A stretch of DNA of 64,000 nucleotides. Origin: Pyricularia pennisetigena (lineage: Eukaryota > Ascomycota > Sordariomycetes > Magnaporthales > Pyriculariaceae). The position numbers and the translations under genes are program-made. The notes beneath the pieces were generated by a model. That model was given only the letters and a program-made list of their open reading frames with translations. It did not search any database and was not told the DNA's origin. The stretch spans positions 5,303,316 through 5,367,315 of the forward strand of contig NC_043744.1 of the NCBI RefSeq assembly GCF_004337985.1. Reading direction: 5' to 3'. Below, piece by piece: positions 36,116 to 47,956 of this stretch. The stretch's first letter is position 1; each line of letters opens with the position of its first letter.

Positions 36116-37992
36116 CTAGTTTTCAGCTTGTGGTTGTTCCTCATCGTCCATTGACTTTTCGTTGACCACCTCTGGTCCGCCATTATCCTCATCCCCGTCT
36201 TCAGTTTCCACACCATGAGTCCCGTTTACCCCATTGGTCTCTGTCTCTGTCTCTTGACGTCGCGAATTAAGTGTGTTGCGATAGACCAAGATGCGCGCAT
36301 CCTTCCCTGCGCTCACCATGGTGTCCCCTACGACGTCCACCCAGAAGCAGACACCGTCGTGCGCTGCTATCTTCTGCACGATCTCCTTGCTCTTGACATC
36401 CCAGAGGACGACGTGTCCGTCCTCGCTGGCGCTGGCGACAAAGGCCTGCTGCCTCGGCTGGCGCTGTTTCCGGCGCGGATGTCCGTCTTGGTCGTCACCA
36501 TCATTGTCGTCTTCGTCGTCATGCCCGCCGTTTCGCTGCTCGTCTTCAACCTCCTCCTCCCCGTCTTGCACGACGCCGAAGCAACCGCCGATGCTGAAGC
36601 CTGTGTTGACGTGGCCTTGGTATGTCTTTTTGACCTTGCTCGGATGTGCAATGTAGTCCCATAGGCGGATGCAGCTGTCGAGGTTGAAGGCCAAGATGTA
36701 GCGGCCGTTGGGAGAGAAGCATACGTTGGTGACTGCGGGGTTATCCTCGTGTACTAGGGTGCGTAGGCATTGGCCAGTTGCAGTGTCCCAGATGCGACTA
36801 GGTACACAGATGACACGATTAGTATACTGGACACCAAGAAATGGACCGCAAGCGTATTGTGTTAGGAATCTTACATTAGCCCATCGGTTGAGCAACTGAC
36901 GACCAGCGTCCCGTCGCGGCAAAAATCTATTCCGCTTACCGGGTCACTGTGCGCCGGAAGACTGCGCATCAGGCGACCTGCCCGGACGTCCCACAGAAAG
37001 ACAGCCTCGTCGTAGCTCCCGCTAGCCAGTATGTTGCCCTTGGGCGAGAACGCCAGGCAGTAGACGTAGTTGTGATGGCCCAGGAGCGGTCGCCTGGTTC
37101 CCCGGGCGGGGCCCCCTCCACCGCCGATTCCAATGCCCGACGCGCCCGAGATCCTGGTGCCGCCGTGCGTGCGGCCCCGCTCGACATCATCATCATCACC
37201 ATCCTCGGTGCCGACGGCGTGCGCGGGCTCGGCCGTGATGCGGTCCCAGAGGCGAATGGCCTTGTCGTCGGACCCAGTCGCGAGGGTGCCCGAGTCCGGG
37301 CTCCAGGCCAGGCACGACACGCCGGCCATGTGGCCGACTAGGGTGTCGATGTGGGCGCCCGTCTCGGCGTCCCATATGCGGGCGGTGCCGTCGGCAGAGG
37401 CCGAGGCGATCCAGCGCCCGTTGGGCGAGATGCGCACCTGCGCGATGGGCTGCGAGTGGCCGCGTAGTTCCAGCCGGCGCTTGTAGCGCACGCGCACGCG
37501 CTCCGGGGGTTTGCTTTCGGCTGCTGGAGTTGGGGAGGAGCCGGTCGAGCGGTAGCGGGTGCGAGAGCGCGAGCGAGAGCGCGATTCGGAGCGTGAACGT
37601 GACCGGGACCGAGAGCGGGAAGAGCTGTCGCGCCTGGATCGGGAGCGGCGGCGGTCGGAGGAGCGGGAAGTGGACCGAGAGCGGGAGTGTGAACGCGATC
37701 GCGACCGTGATGTCGGTCTTGATCTCGACCGAGAGCGGGGTGACTGCGTTCTAGAGTATGACCGCTTCTCTCGAGACCGCCTGGCGTCGTCGTCTTCTTT
37801 GGGGCTGCCTGATCTTGACCTGCTATTGGGCCTGCCAGTACGTATCGATAACTCTGGGTGCGCGACATTGCTTCCAGGGGAGTGAGCCCCATCCGCTTCT
37901 TCGTTGCTGTCATCACCGGCTACCCTCCGGCGTTTTGATGGCGGCTCTGCGGCGGCTGGGTCGACGGCGGGCGAGGCGCTGGGGCTAGCCAT
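36116..37992 (-). CDS. WD40 protein, Swd3/WDR5-like, with RS-rich N-terminus
   Basis: Seven-bladed WD40 propeller of the WDR5/Swd3 type; in yeast this is a core subunit of the COMPASS H3K4 methyltransferase. The exons on the minus strand are 37992-36875 and 36797-36116, giving 599 aa. Propeller motifs: GHSQPIAQVRISPNGRWIAS, DGTARIWD, GHMAGVSCLAWSPD, GHHNYVYCLAFSPKGN, AHSDPVSGIDFCRDG, LIRIWDTATGQCLRTL (across the intron), TNVCFSPNGRYILAF and DSCIRLWDY. The last blade contains an acidic insert. Unlike yeast Swd3 or human WDR5, which are nearly all propeller, the first about 170 residues hold an Arg/Ser-repeat region (about 57-160, dozens of RS/SR dipeptides) of the kind found in splicing factors. 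Blade 4 also has a Gly/Asp loop. The WD40 call is firm; assignment to COMPASS is by similarity of blade sequences only. Confidence 0.88.
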
Positions 37993-38180
37993 GGCGGCGT
38001 TATGATGCTTGTTGAGCTGCCTCTATCTGATTGCGACTGGTTGCGGGAGGAGATGGTGTGGTAATTAAGATAGGATTTAAAGAGTGGGGTCCGCACTCTG
38101 AATCAGGTTGAAAGTTCAGAGAAATTTATTCACAAACATGTTCACATATACTTCAACCAAAGGTGTTTGTTTCTATGGTG

Positions 38181-38244
<64 letters not shown>

Positions 38245-39388
38245 TATGCAAGGGAGCATCAAGTTCTGCCCCTCCACACCGACAGAGAGCTTGTACCTTG
38301 CAAGCTTGCCAGGCAGGCACCCTTGGAAACGGCACTTCCGAGTTTTTGTGTTGCTTGTACTTGTAATAATTTATTTTGGTTTTTGTTTTCTTCCATGCCT
38401 TTGAATTGAATTTTTTCATTTTATGTCATGCATATCTAGTATGCACTATATGTATAATGAAAGCCAAATGCACGACAGGGATCATTGATCATCTCACCAG
38501 TCCACATGCCTGCCTCTCTTCCTTCCTTCCCGATCGCGTCGGAATTTTATGGTACGGTCAGAGATGTAATGTCGCGTTGCATTAATAAACTGGTGGGGCT
38601 TCCACTGGACCCCCAAAGGCCTTTAGCACGGCTTCTCATTGGCCAATTGTTCCCTTGCGGTGCCACTACTTAATTTCCCCTCGAACCCGTACCACGACCC
38701 CTGGCCAAGGAAGACTGCAACCATAATGACTGCGGCAAAAAAATCACGAAAGAATCTTATTTACATGCCTTTGCCAACCGACGATCCCTTTTTCCCCTAC
38801 ACCGGTGCACAAAAGTGGTGTGCACTCTTTACTCGCAAGTTATATCTCGGTGAGAGACACGGTTAATGCCATCATCCATCATATTTGATCGAGGCGCAGC
38901 AGAAGTTGAGTCATCGGTAGCGATGTTGATGGCACAGACTTCTCTCGCCAGCGTTTCGAGGTTGTTTGTTTTGTTTACTTTGGACACGAAGTACCCATCT
39001 TTCAGGCCTGACATAGTTTACTACTACGTTGGACGCCTGACTCCCCAACTTGGCGATGGTCGGTCATCATAGTAGAGATGGGTTAGTGGCCGTGGAACCC
39101 TTGTCATTAATTACTACGATGAATATTAATCCGTCCCCAAGAACTGTGCCCTTCTCTGCCCTTGTCCGTCTTCCCCCCTGATCTGATTATGATTTAATCT
39201 TTCCGCTGCCCTCTTGTTGTCTTGCACAAAAATAGACAAAAGATACCCTTTGGGTTTCGTCAACTTGTTAATTCGCTACTCGGCCAAGCCGGCTAGCCCT
39301 TTGCTTGCTTTGCTTCCCTACCAGAATGTGGACAGAGCGTCTTTTCACACCAGACCTCTCGACCCCTACGCCATAGACCTCGACGACA
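37993..39388. other. Intergenic region with (TGA)n microsatellite
   Basis: Divergent region between the WD40 gene (-) and the Isc1-like gene (+). It contains a trinucleotide microsatellite at 38183-38244 and otherwise no recognisable gene. The poly-Asp and poly-Met frames across the repeat are artefacts. Confidence 0.7.
38183..38244. repeat. (TGA)20 microsatellite
   Basis: About 20 perfect TGA/GAT units, 62 nt, about 190 bp upstream of the WD40 gene start. Likely length-variable between strains. Confidence 0.97.
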
Positions 39389-41548
39389 ATGGACCTCCTT
39401 CCAACAGAAATTAACATTGTCACTCTCAACTGCTGGGGCTTGCGCTTCGTCTCCAAGTGGAGAAGCGAGCGTATCCTTGAGATTGGCCGTCGCTTATCGG
39501 CCACCGCGCCAGGCATCGTGGCACTCCAAGAGGTTCGTTGTGTCTTGTTCTACTGCTGTGGAACGTCCAGCATTTCTTTGGCCTGGCACGTCTTGCTACT
39601 GAACACTCGGTCCTAACAAGTCAAATAGGTTTGGAGTGGGGAAGACTATGAAATCCTCCGCCGCGAGACCCGTACGGTGCTCCCATACGGCAAACAGTAC
39701 CACGCCGGCGTATTTGGCTCTGGCCTCGTGATCCTCTCAAGATGGCCACTGGAAGAGAGCTCAATGTTTCAGTTCCCTTTGAACGGCCGGCCGACTGCTT
39801 TCTTCAGGGGGGACTGGTACGCTGGCAAAGGTGTTGCCCACGCGAGGATCCGCTACGGGCCGCTGAAGAGCCAAGTCATTGAGGTCTTTAACGTACATGT
39901 AAGCCCGTCTTACCATTCAAGAGTGGCCGTATAGCCCTTCCTCTGAAGCTGTCGGCATGGCGGACTGACGCGCCACGCAATGAACCTCTAGACGCATGCA
40001 GCCTACGAAACAGAAGAAAAAGATGCCTACGCGGCGCACCGCGCATCCCAGGCTTGGTTCTTCGCCAAGCTCCTTCGCAGCGCCTCCGAACGTGGCCACC
40101 TGGTCGTCGGCCTAGGCGACCTTAATGCGCCACCCTTTTCCCTACCACACCGGCTTGTGACCGGCCATGCGCCGGTCCGCGACGCCTGGCGCGTCTTACA
40201 CCACAGCCACCTGGACGACGAGACCCCCGAGGATCCGAATCGCCACCGCAGGAAACCACCCACAGCCGACTTCAACCTCCGGCAAAACGGCGTCACCTCG
40301 GACAGCGTGTTCAACACGTGGCGGTGGGACAGTAAACGACAGAAACGGCTGGGCCCACCGATGGGAGGAAAGGTGATCACGCGCAAAGCCAGCCGCCACC
40401 TAAGCCTTGTCGAAGTCAGCGACCTACGACCCGAGCAGCCCATGAGGACGGCCCGGTGGCAGGAGGACAATGGGGTGCCTTCGGATGCGCCAGACCCTAA
40501 GGGAAAGAGGATAGACTACGTCTTTGCCGGCACGGGAGATCCGGCATTAATAGGGGGCGTGTGGACGGTCAGGAATGCCAAAGTCGGTATGGTAGAGCGC
40601 CATTCAGAGCTGGGCTGCTCCCTGAGCGACCATTTTTCCGTCGAGGTGACGCTCAAGTTCCACCCGACAATGATTCCAACTGGACCGGAACCTCCTACGC
40701 CGAGGAACATACCTTTACCTCCAGAGGAGTCGGAAAAGGCCATACCCGTCCCTCCTCGCACCCCGCTGTCCCCCGTGGCAAACAAAAAAATCACACCTAG
40801 GGCGTCGGCAATGTCGTTCCAGGAAGCCGTCAAGCAGAAGATGCGAGAGCAGGAAAAGGCGCAACAGGACGCCGAGGTCGCGACGAACAACGACGGAGCC
40901 ACCATACTGGTCGAGAGGGGCACATACCTATCCAGCCCGGCCCCGTCCCTCTCCGACGCTAACGATGAAAATGGGGACGGCGACGATCGGTACGAGCACC
41001 ACGAACAACAGCAGCAGCAGCTCGCCCGCACAAACACCCTCGCCGGCTCAGTCATGACGCTGGGCGGCGCCCGGCGCGAGTCCACCCACGGCGCGGCATC
41101 CCAGGCCGTCCCGCCGGCCCTGTACGACGAGGTCCTCGCCCTGACCAGGGCCTGCGCCAGCAGGGAGGAGAAGCAGCAGCTGTGGCGCGCCTTCCACTTC
41201 TTCGCCGGCGCGCTGCTGTGGGTCGCCTGCCTGGTCGCGGTCTGGTTCGTCCCGGCGGGACTCGGCTACGTCACTTTTATCCTCATCCTCGTCGGCGGCC
41301 TGAGCCTGGCGGCCGGGACGGTCGATGGCCTGATCGCGCTGCTGTTCCTGTCGTCGGAGCTCAGGTCGCTGAGGGAGCTCGAGTGGGAGGTGATGAACGC
41401 GCGGTCGGCGGCGGCGGCCATCGTCGTGCCCAGCACGGCCACGAGGGCTGCCGCCGCCGCCGCCGCCGCTGGCGCCGGGAGATTGACGGACAGGAGCCAT
41501 GCAATATCCACGACGACGGCCACTACTTCAATAAACAAAAACTGGTAG
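39389..41548 (+). CDS. isc1: Inositol phosphosphingolipid phospholipase C, Isc1-like (neutral sphingomyelinase family)
   Basis: Mg-dependent enzyme of the endonuclease/exonuclease/phosphatase fold that splits inositol phosphosphingolipids to ceramide; yeast Isc1 moves between ER and mitochondria. The exons are 39389-39532, 39629-39898 and 39992-41548, giving 656 aa. Motifs: NIVTLNCWGL at the start (metal-binding Asn), ALQEVW with the catalytic Glu across intron 1, GVFGSGLVILSR, FFRGDWYAGKG (P-loop-like site of Isc1), FNVHTHA, GDLNAPP, RIDYVF and SDHFSVEV with the catalytic Asp-His. An unusually long Pro/Ser/Gln-rich linker (about 365-505) precedes two C-terminal transmembrane helices (about 541-590), as expected for the membrane-bound lipid-activated form. 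The catalytic set is complete. Confidence 0.94.
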
Positions 41549-41870
41549 ACGATATTTTTTCTATGTTTTTTCAACTGGGTAAAAGTTTGGAGGATATTAA
41601 TAACGATACACAATAACGATATGACTAATCGAATATTTATTTTGTTTGGAGCCCTGTCCCGTTTAGGGTGTCCCCGGCCTTGATGCTCTCACGTCCTTGC
41701 TCCCAACCATGTCCTCCAAAGGCCAAAAACCAAACCAGCTAACCTATCCTTGCTTCATCTACAAAAAACTTTTTGGACATCTCGGACAGCCTGCCCTAGA
41801 AGAAGCCATTTCTACATAGGCATATTCCCAGGTCATTCGATATGAAATGCCAAAGTTAGGAATATCATGC
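41549..41870. other. Short intergenic region between convergent genes
   Basis: 3' flanks of the Isc1-like gene (+) and the NDR-class kinase gene (-). No gene seen. Confidence 0.7.
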
Positions 41871-44800
41871 TCAGAGTATGTCTCCGTGGCCGAGGAGGCT
41901 TCTTCTGCCATCGTCATCGCAGCCAATATAGTGTCTTTGGAACCCATTTTCACCAAGCGAATTGGCAGCACCTCGAGCCTTGGCATCGGTCTCAGCATTC
42001 AACGCCGAGACCATTTCCTGTAACGCACCAGGCCTGATGCGCCGCCAAGTATAGCCCAGGAACGCGTTTCTCTTCCTCAGCTCGAGCACGATACCTTTGG
42101 TCTGCCTGTCGCGTAGCAGCCTGTCCCGCGGCCGCTTCTTCTCCTTGCGCCCATACAGGCGCACGAACCTGCGCAGGATCTCGCGTTGCTCGACCGTCAG
42201 GTCGGGAAGAGACTCGATGCGCAGGTCGATGTTTCGCAGCCGCAGCGCGTCATACGGTACTTGCACCCAGTGACGTGCCGCCTTTTGGATGCTGCGTCGG
42301 AATCCGCGCAGCCACGCCGCTATCTCAGCCTCGCGCACTTGCTGCCGTGTCAGCGCCGTGACCACACCGCCGTTGTAGTTTCGCGACGTAGGCGGGCTGT
42401 CCACGGGGCTGTCCGCCGCCGTGAATATAATGGTGGTTGCGCCGTTAACGTGGTCTGCTGGGCTTGTGATCGTGGCGGCTGCGTCGATAACAGTCGTCTC
42501 GGCCTCGCCATCTCCAGGTGTGGAAGGTTCTGTATCGGACCAGTCGCTGATGGGATCTTCATCCTCGTCGAAATACTTGGTGTCGTCCGCACTGCGGATC
42601 TGCGGCACAAATGGTGGCGTGAGCTTGTGCATATGCTCCCACGGAATGTTGCGAAACCATCGATGTGCCTTGATGTCCTCGGCATCGTAGGGGAACACAA
42701 ATCGCCCAGCCAGATCTCTGTTGCTGTTACTACCCTGACTAGTGCCTGCAGCAGGTTCTGAGCCGGCAGTACCATAGGTCCCAGCAGCAGCCATATCCTT
42801 GAAAACATATCGCCGCGAGCACAGCCTGTGCTGCTTGTCGGTTATCAGGCTCATCATCAGCTGCTGGCAGCGTGGACTGACTTCAGGGCGTGAAGGAAAG
42901 GCAAAGGTGGAATTGTGGTTTACGATGTTCTGCTTGGTCTGGTGGCGGCCCTCGTCGCTCAGGAAAGGCGTGTGGCCGTAGATGCACTCGTACAGGATGA
43001 CACCGACGCTCCACCAGTCGCAACGCCCGTCGTACTTCTCGCCTCGCACCACTTCAGGCGCCATGTATTGGCTAGTGCCGACTACGCTGGTTGCCCAGGT
43101 GCGGTTGCCGCAACGGTTACGCCACGCCAGCAGCGGCTCCCTCGCTCCTCCGTCAGTCCCAGCCGTCTTGGTGCAGTTGCCGTCCAAGTTTACATCCTCC
43201 CCTGGCCCCGGATCCTTGCGCTCGTGCTTCTCCAGCCCATTCATGATGTTGCTGGCCCACTTCATAGTCATGCGTACGCTCCGCCCCTCCCGCCGATCCT
43301 GCTCGTCGCCCTCGACCCTGAGTCCTAGCCTCTGCAGCATCGAGTACCGGTGGTTGTTGTAGTAGGCCGTGTCGTGGCTCCAGTGACCATCAAAGGCCAG
43401 CCCAAAGTCGCTGATGCGGAGGTGGCCCGATGCACTGATGAGAAAGTTGTCGGGCTTGATGTCGCGGTGGATGCAACGCAGCGCATGTGCTGCCTCGACG
43501 CACAGCACCATTTCGGCCGCGTAGAAGCGCGCCACCTGCTCTGTAAGTGTTGTCTCGCGTATCAAAAGGCCCAGGAAGTCGCCACCGGGCATGTACTCCA
43601 TAACAAGATACAGATTCGCCGCGTCCTGAAAGCTCGCGATCAGCGGTACGATCCACATGGAACCATCCGACGCCACAAGGAAATCCCGCTCCGCCCGTAG
43701 GTGACCCTCCTGGCTTGTGCGCAACATTGTGCTCTTGCGGATGACCTTCATAGCGTACACGGCCGGGCCTGGGGTCCTGCAGTATTGCTGTTGCAGTGGT
43801 TTCTGGGCCTCTCGTCGGTCCCGCACCAAGCGGACAACACCAAAACTACCCTTACCCAGGATCTTGATGACGTCGTAATCGTTTTCGCAGATAGCGCGGG
43901 TAGCAGTGAAGCTACTGTCTTTGGGTGGATTGAGAGCACGGATCGAGCGAGCCTTCATGACGCGCATCTCACGCAGGTGGTCAGATTCAACGCGGTTGAA
44001 GCTGTCAATATACAACTTCTGCCGGACTTCCTAGTCCTCATGGCTCATTATCTGCGCATCGTGGCGCAGGCCGCCTTCAAGCACACGTAAGCGCATGTCT
44101 CGAGGGGTTGGGCGTGACAGAAGCTCGTCATAGAACGTTTCCAGGTAGATCTTCGCTGCTGCCGCTCGCTCAACCGTGGCAATGGTAGGTACAGGACTGG
44201 CAGTGTCCTCTAGTGGCTTCGTTTCCTGAATTGGTGCCAGAGGCCCCTCAGGACTGCAGCGTGTAACGGGCGCGCGGCGCCTCGCAGGGACGATACTCTT
44301 CCTGCAAACAGAATCATCGTGGGGTCTGTCAGGGTTGTCGGCACCATCCTTATCCTTTGACTGGGCGGCAATCTCTTTGTCTTTAGATTTGGCTGAGCCT
44401 GAGAACTTAGAATCGACTGATGTCATGCCAGTCGAAGTGGTGTTTGGTGCAGAGAAGACCTGCGAACTGCGGGCTACAGGCTTGTAATCATTGGTACTGA
44501 TATTTTTGTTGCTGGCCGCGTTCAGCGTCGACGACGAGACTGGTAAGAACACACCGGCTGGTTCAGAAGATGCCACAGCTACCGTGGGTGCGGTCCCGGC
44601 AGCTTCAAGAGATAGTCGAGCCTTGTGTTTGGAGCGGTGCACAACCGTATGATCTATCGAGGGCTTGAAAATAGATAATGAAACCTTCTTGACGATGCTC
44701 ATGGGGCTGTCCCGCGGCGGAGAGGGGCGCCGAGACGTCGTCGTGCCGTGTGGGCTCCCGGGCCGTTCCAAGATAGATATGCTGGAGCCTGAGGACGACA

Positions 44801-45107
44801 TAGAAAATTGATTTGGCCGATTATGTTAGTGTTTCCTGTTATCATGTTCCCCTCTTGGAGAATTTATGAGCGTGAAGGCTTTCATACTTCTATTCGTCAG
44901 CGCCCGGAGAGCAGAGCTGACCTTGGACTCCCTGCGCGGCAACTTGGTCTGAAATGATGACCCGCCACTGCTATTACCCGCCTGCGATGCAGAGTAGTAA
45001 CCCTGTTCATGACCCTGCAACGGTTCTCGAGGTTGATCTTCCTGCTCCAATAATATTGTATCAGAGCCACCCAGGACTTTGCCTGCGGCTCTTCCTCGCA
45101 ACATCAT
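41871..45107 (-). CDS. NDR-class AGC protein kinase with an in-frame TAG
   Basis: Member of the NDR/LATS branch of AGC kinases (the group of COT1, Cbk1 and Dbf2), which control polarity and cytokinesis with Mob partners; here it is a divergent paralogue. Exons 45107-44888 and 44788-41871 are joined by a 99-nt intron (GTATGA...CTAAC...TCAG) that removes an in-frame TAA. The N-terminal region (to about 375) is Ser/Thr-rich and ends in a helical, Mob-binding-like stretch (AAAKIYLETFYDELLSRPTP, then ESDHLREMRVMKARS). The kinase domain starts near 379: GKGSFGVV, YAMKVIRKS, HRDIKPDN (about 516), DFGLAFDGH, a long NDR-type insert, GTSQYMAPE and CDWWSVGVILYE. A TAG at 44033-44031 interrupts the frame between SHED and EVRQKLY, just before the kinase domain. 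No convincing intron removes it. It may be a recent C-to-T nonsense change (CAG), a sequence error or an unseen small intron. Confidence 0.78.
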
Positions 45108-46225
45108 GTATGTTTATTCGCCGAGGAATGGATTCAATGGTTTCTTATCGTGAACTTGACGAGATAAATATCCAAATTCAAAAACGAATGGAACAAGCCT
45201 AGAGTAATGTGCCGGAGCTGTAGTTTCTGACGATATCAACCCCAAAACAAAATGAAAGAGAAAATACTGAAGACTTTTGTGGATAAGTGACTCATGGGAA
45301 TAAAAGCCACAACAATTTGGCAATGACTTCTAATGTCTGTCGTTGAACGTCACCTCATCGCAGCAAAGAAAAAAAAAAAAAAAGAATGTTCTGTCTTCTG
45401 TCTTCCAGTCTCGCAGGTTCACAGATCTTGAGCAGGAATTTGCCAAAGCCCTTCCAGCGGCAAAGGAACAAGATCGCGTAAGAGGAAAGAGGTTTCCATG
45501 TTTTGTCTCTTTCCTTTTTTTTTTCCCCCTTGGGAAGTCGCTTTTGCTTGATGACAGACACACAGCTACATGCGAGCTATTTTAGGTAGGTAGGTGTGTA
45601 CCTACATACCCCCTGTGCCTGAGCTTTGAGTAGCTCAGGTTGAAGGAAAGCCGCGCCTGTATTCCACGCAAGTGGTCAAAAGGCCGGAATTTCTAAGGCA
45701 TTTTCCAAAGTGCTTTAGGTACATCCTATCTTAGGAGGTTAATACCTGGTCGACCTGCACCAAAAGCTGAGAACACATGATACAAGCATGATCAAAGCTG
45801 GACGAGCCCATGAACCATTAGAGTAGGTAGTTGATTTATCCCAAGGCCAAAGGCGGGAAAATACCCTCAAGACTTTGTAATCTGCAAGATAAAGTCGCAT
45901 CATGAATTGAATTAGTCCAGACATCTACACACCTAACTCTAATAGAAAAACTACGGCGGCAACGACAGCTCGTTTAATGAAGGAGAGAAAGTTTTACAAT
46001 TTTTATTTTTTATTTTCCCAAACTAAACAGAAAGAAAGGAAATCTTCACAATGTGTCATGGTAGTTATTAGACGGTTTCTCATCTGAGTGGGAAGGTTGC
46101 CGATATAAACCAAGTTGCCGAAACGCCTCCCGAAACCCAGATCCTTTCTTTTTAGACAAGAGTCTTTTTTCACTTTTTACTCATTCGTTTGATTCCTCAC
46201 TTGATCTCTGCCATATAGTAGGCCT
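45108..46225. other. Intergenic region, no gene seen
   Basis: Upstream region of the NDR-class kinase and 3' flank of the FKBP gene. It contains a 15-A run (45369-45383) and repeated TAGGTAGGT/ACCTACC motifs (about 45585-45610). Open frames here are short and unrecognised. Confidence 0.65.
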
Positions 46226-47956
46226 TTACTTGATCTCCAGAAGCTTGACGTCGAATACAAGCGTGCTGTTTCCGGGAATGCCAGGGACACCTGAGCTTCC
46301 ATAGGCGTGCGAGGGAGGGATGGTCAGACGGCGCTCTCCACCAACAGCCATGCCGGCGACACCAATGTCCCAGCCCTTGATAACCTCACCCTTGCCGAGC
46401 TTGAAGCTGAAAGGAGGGCCCTTCTTGTTGGCTGTCAAAGGGGGAAATAACTGTCAGCGAATGCTCATCCATAATCAGGAATGTTGGGCACAATAAGCTG
46501 AGATAACTCACCATCAAACACCTTGCCGTTCGTAAGCTTGCCAATGTAGCGCATGCTGACCTTGTCACCCGACTTAGCAACACGGCCCTGGCCAAGCTTG
46601 CGGTCGTCAATAGTGATGCCCTGGACGGTCTTGACACCGAGCGAGGCCTTGCCGTTGGCCTTGGGCTTCTCAGCCGAGCCGGTGGGACCCTGCTCCAGGT
46701 TCTTGGCGAACTGGACCTTCTTGTCACCCTTGGCGGGGGTGGCCTTCTCCTTGGACTCGGTCTCGACAGCCTCGCCCTTGTTGTTCTTGAGCTTCTTCTG
46801 CTGCTTCTTGCTCAGCTTCTCAGCCTCCTGGGCAATCTGAGCATCGAGACCCTCGGCCTCCTCGTCCTCAGCGGGGCGCTTCTTGCCCTTCTTGCTGTCC
46901 TTGGCCTTGACCAGCTTGGGAGCCTCCTCCTCATCCGTGTCGATCTCCTCGACGCGCATAGAACCGTCGATCTCGTCGAGGTCGTCGCTCGAGACGGACT
47001 CGCCATCGCCGAGAACATCCTCCATGTCGGGGGTCAGGTCGTACTCGTCTTCGCTGTCATCCTCATCGTCGCTGTCCTCCTCCTCGATGTCGGGAATGAC
47101 GTAGTTTCCGGTAAGGTGGATCGAGTGTGTGCCGCTGACGACGAAGTAAGCCCTCTCACCCTCTCCGATAACAATGTCAAGAGGCTGCTGGAAGTTCTAT
47201 AGACGAGAGTCAGGTTAGTATCGGTCTTCCGAGATTGCGCAACCTCTAGTAACAAAACACGAACCCTCTCAAGGTCGAGCGTGCACAGAACGTGCTCCTC
47301 CATGTCGACACCCATGTCCGAGTCGTCATCATCGTCCTCGTCCTCTGAGTCCTCATCGTCGTCCTTGGTGGCAGGCGCCTTGCCCTTCTTCGACTTCTTA
47401 GACTTGGAGCCGGCGTCAGCCATCTCCTCGTCCGAGTCCTCCTCGTTGGCAGCAGCGAGAAGCTTCTTCAGCGCAGCCTCCTGGCGAGCCTTCTTAGACT
47501 TGGAAGGGTCGGACGGGCCACCGTTGGCCTCCTCCTCGTCATCATCATCCTCGGAGTCGTCGCCACCATCGGCGAGGAGCTGCTGCAGGTAGTCGTCATC
47601 CTCGTCGCTGTCCTCATCCATGTCGGGGTTGACCGTCTCCTTGACGAGCTTGAGTGTTGAGCGCGGCACGCGAGGGACCTTGCCATCCTCATCGGCCTCG
47701 GGCTCCTCAGTAGGATCGATGGCGGCCATTGTGATGCGGATCTGGCAGCGCGTTAGAATACTCAGACAACAAAACGGGGCTATCGAGCGTTGCTGTGCCG
47801 CTGCGTGCGGTCAAACGCAGAGAGCTCGATATTTGCGTGCGCCGACACAGCTTGAGGTATCATACTTACAGTAGCAGGGAAGTCAATGGCAGCAGGCATC
47901 GGCTCGTCGCCGGCCGGGACGCGAAGTCCGTACAAAGCGGCGGGTAGAAGAGGCAT
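46226..47956 (-). CDS. fpr4: Nuclear FK506-binding peptidyl-prolyl isomerase, Fpr3/Fpr4-like
   Basis: Nucleolar/nuclear FKBP that isomerises Xaa-Pro bonds; yeast Fpr4 acts on histone H3 tail prolines and in rDNA chromatin. The exons on the minus strand are 47956-47870, 47741-47265, 47196-46512 and 46431-46226, giving 484 aa. The N-terminal nucleoplasmin-like part ([19 protein letters not shown]..., [39 protein letters not shown]) is interleaved with long acidic runs ([22 protein letters not shown]). A Lys-rich stretch follows ([28 protein letters not shown]). The C-terminal FKBP domain (about 375-484) has [23 protein letters not shown] (across the last intron), [32 protein letters not shown] and [11 protein letters not shown], with the FK506-pocket residues intact. 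Length and layout are those of Fpr3/Fpr4. Confidence 0.95.

Noticed and set aside
37559..37885. Arg-Glu repeat frame opposite the WD40 gene
   Set aside because: It is the complement of the Arg-Ser codons of the real gene, which has the WD40 domains in the same frame.
38153..38419. Poly-Asp, poly-Met and poly-Ser open frames
   Set aside because: Direct translations of the TGA microsatellite in different frames.
44826..44828. In-frame TAA near the start of the NDR-class kinase as a second lesion
   Set aside because: A well-formed 99-nt intron (GTATGA donor at 44887, CTAAC branch, TCAG acceptor at 44789) removes it and keeps the frame.
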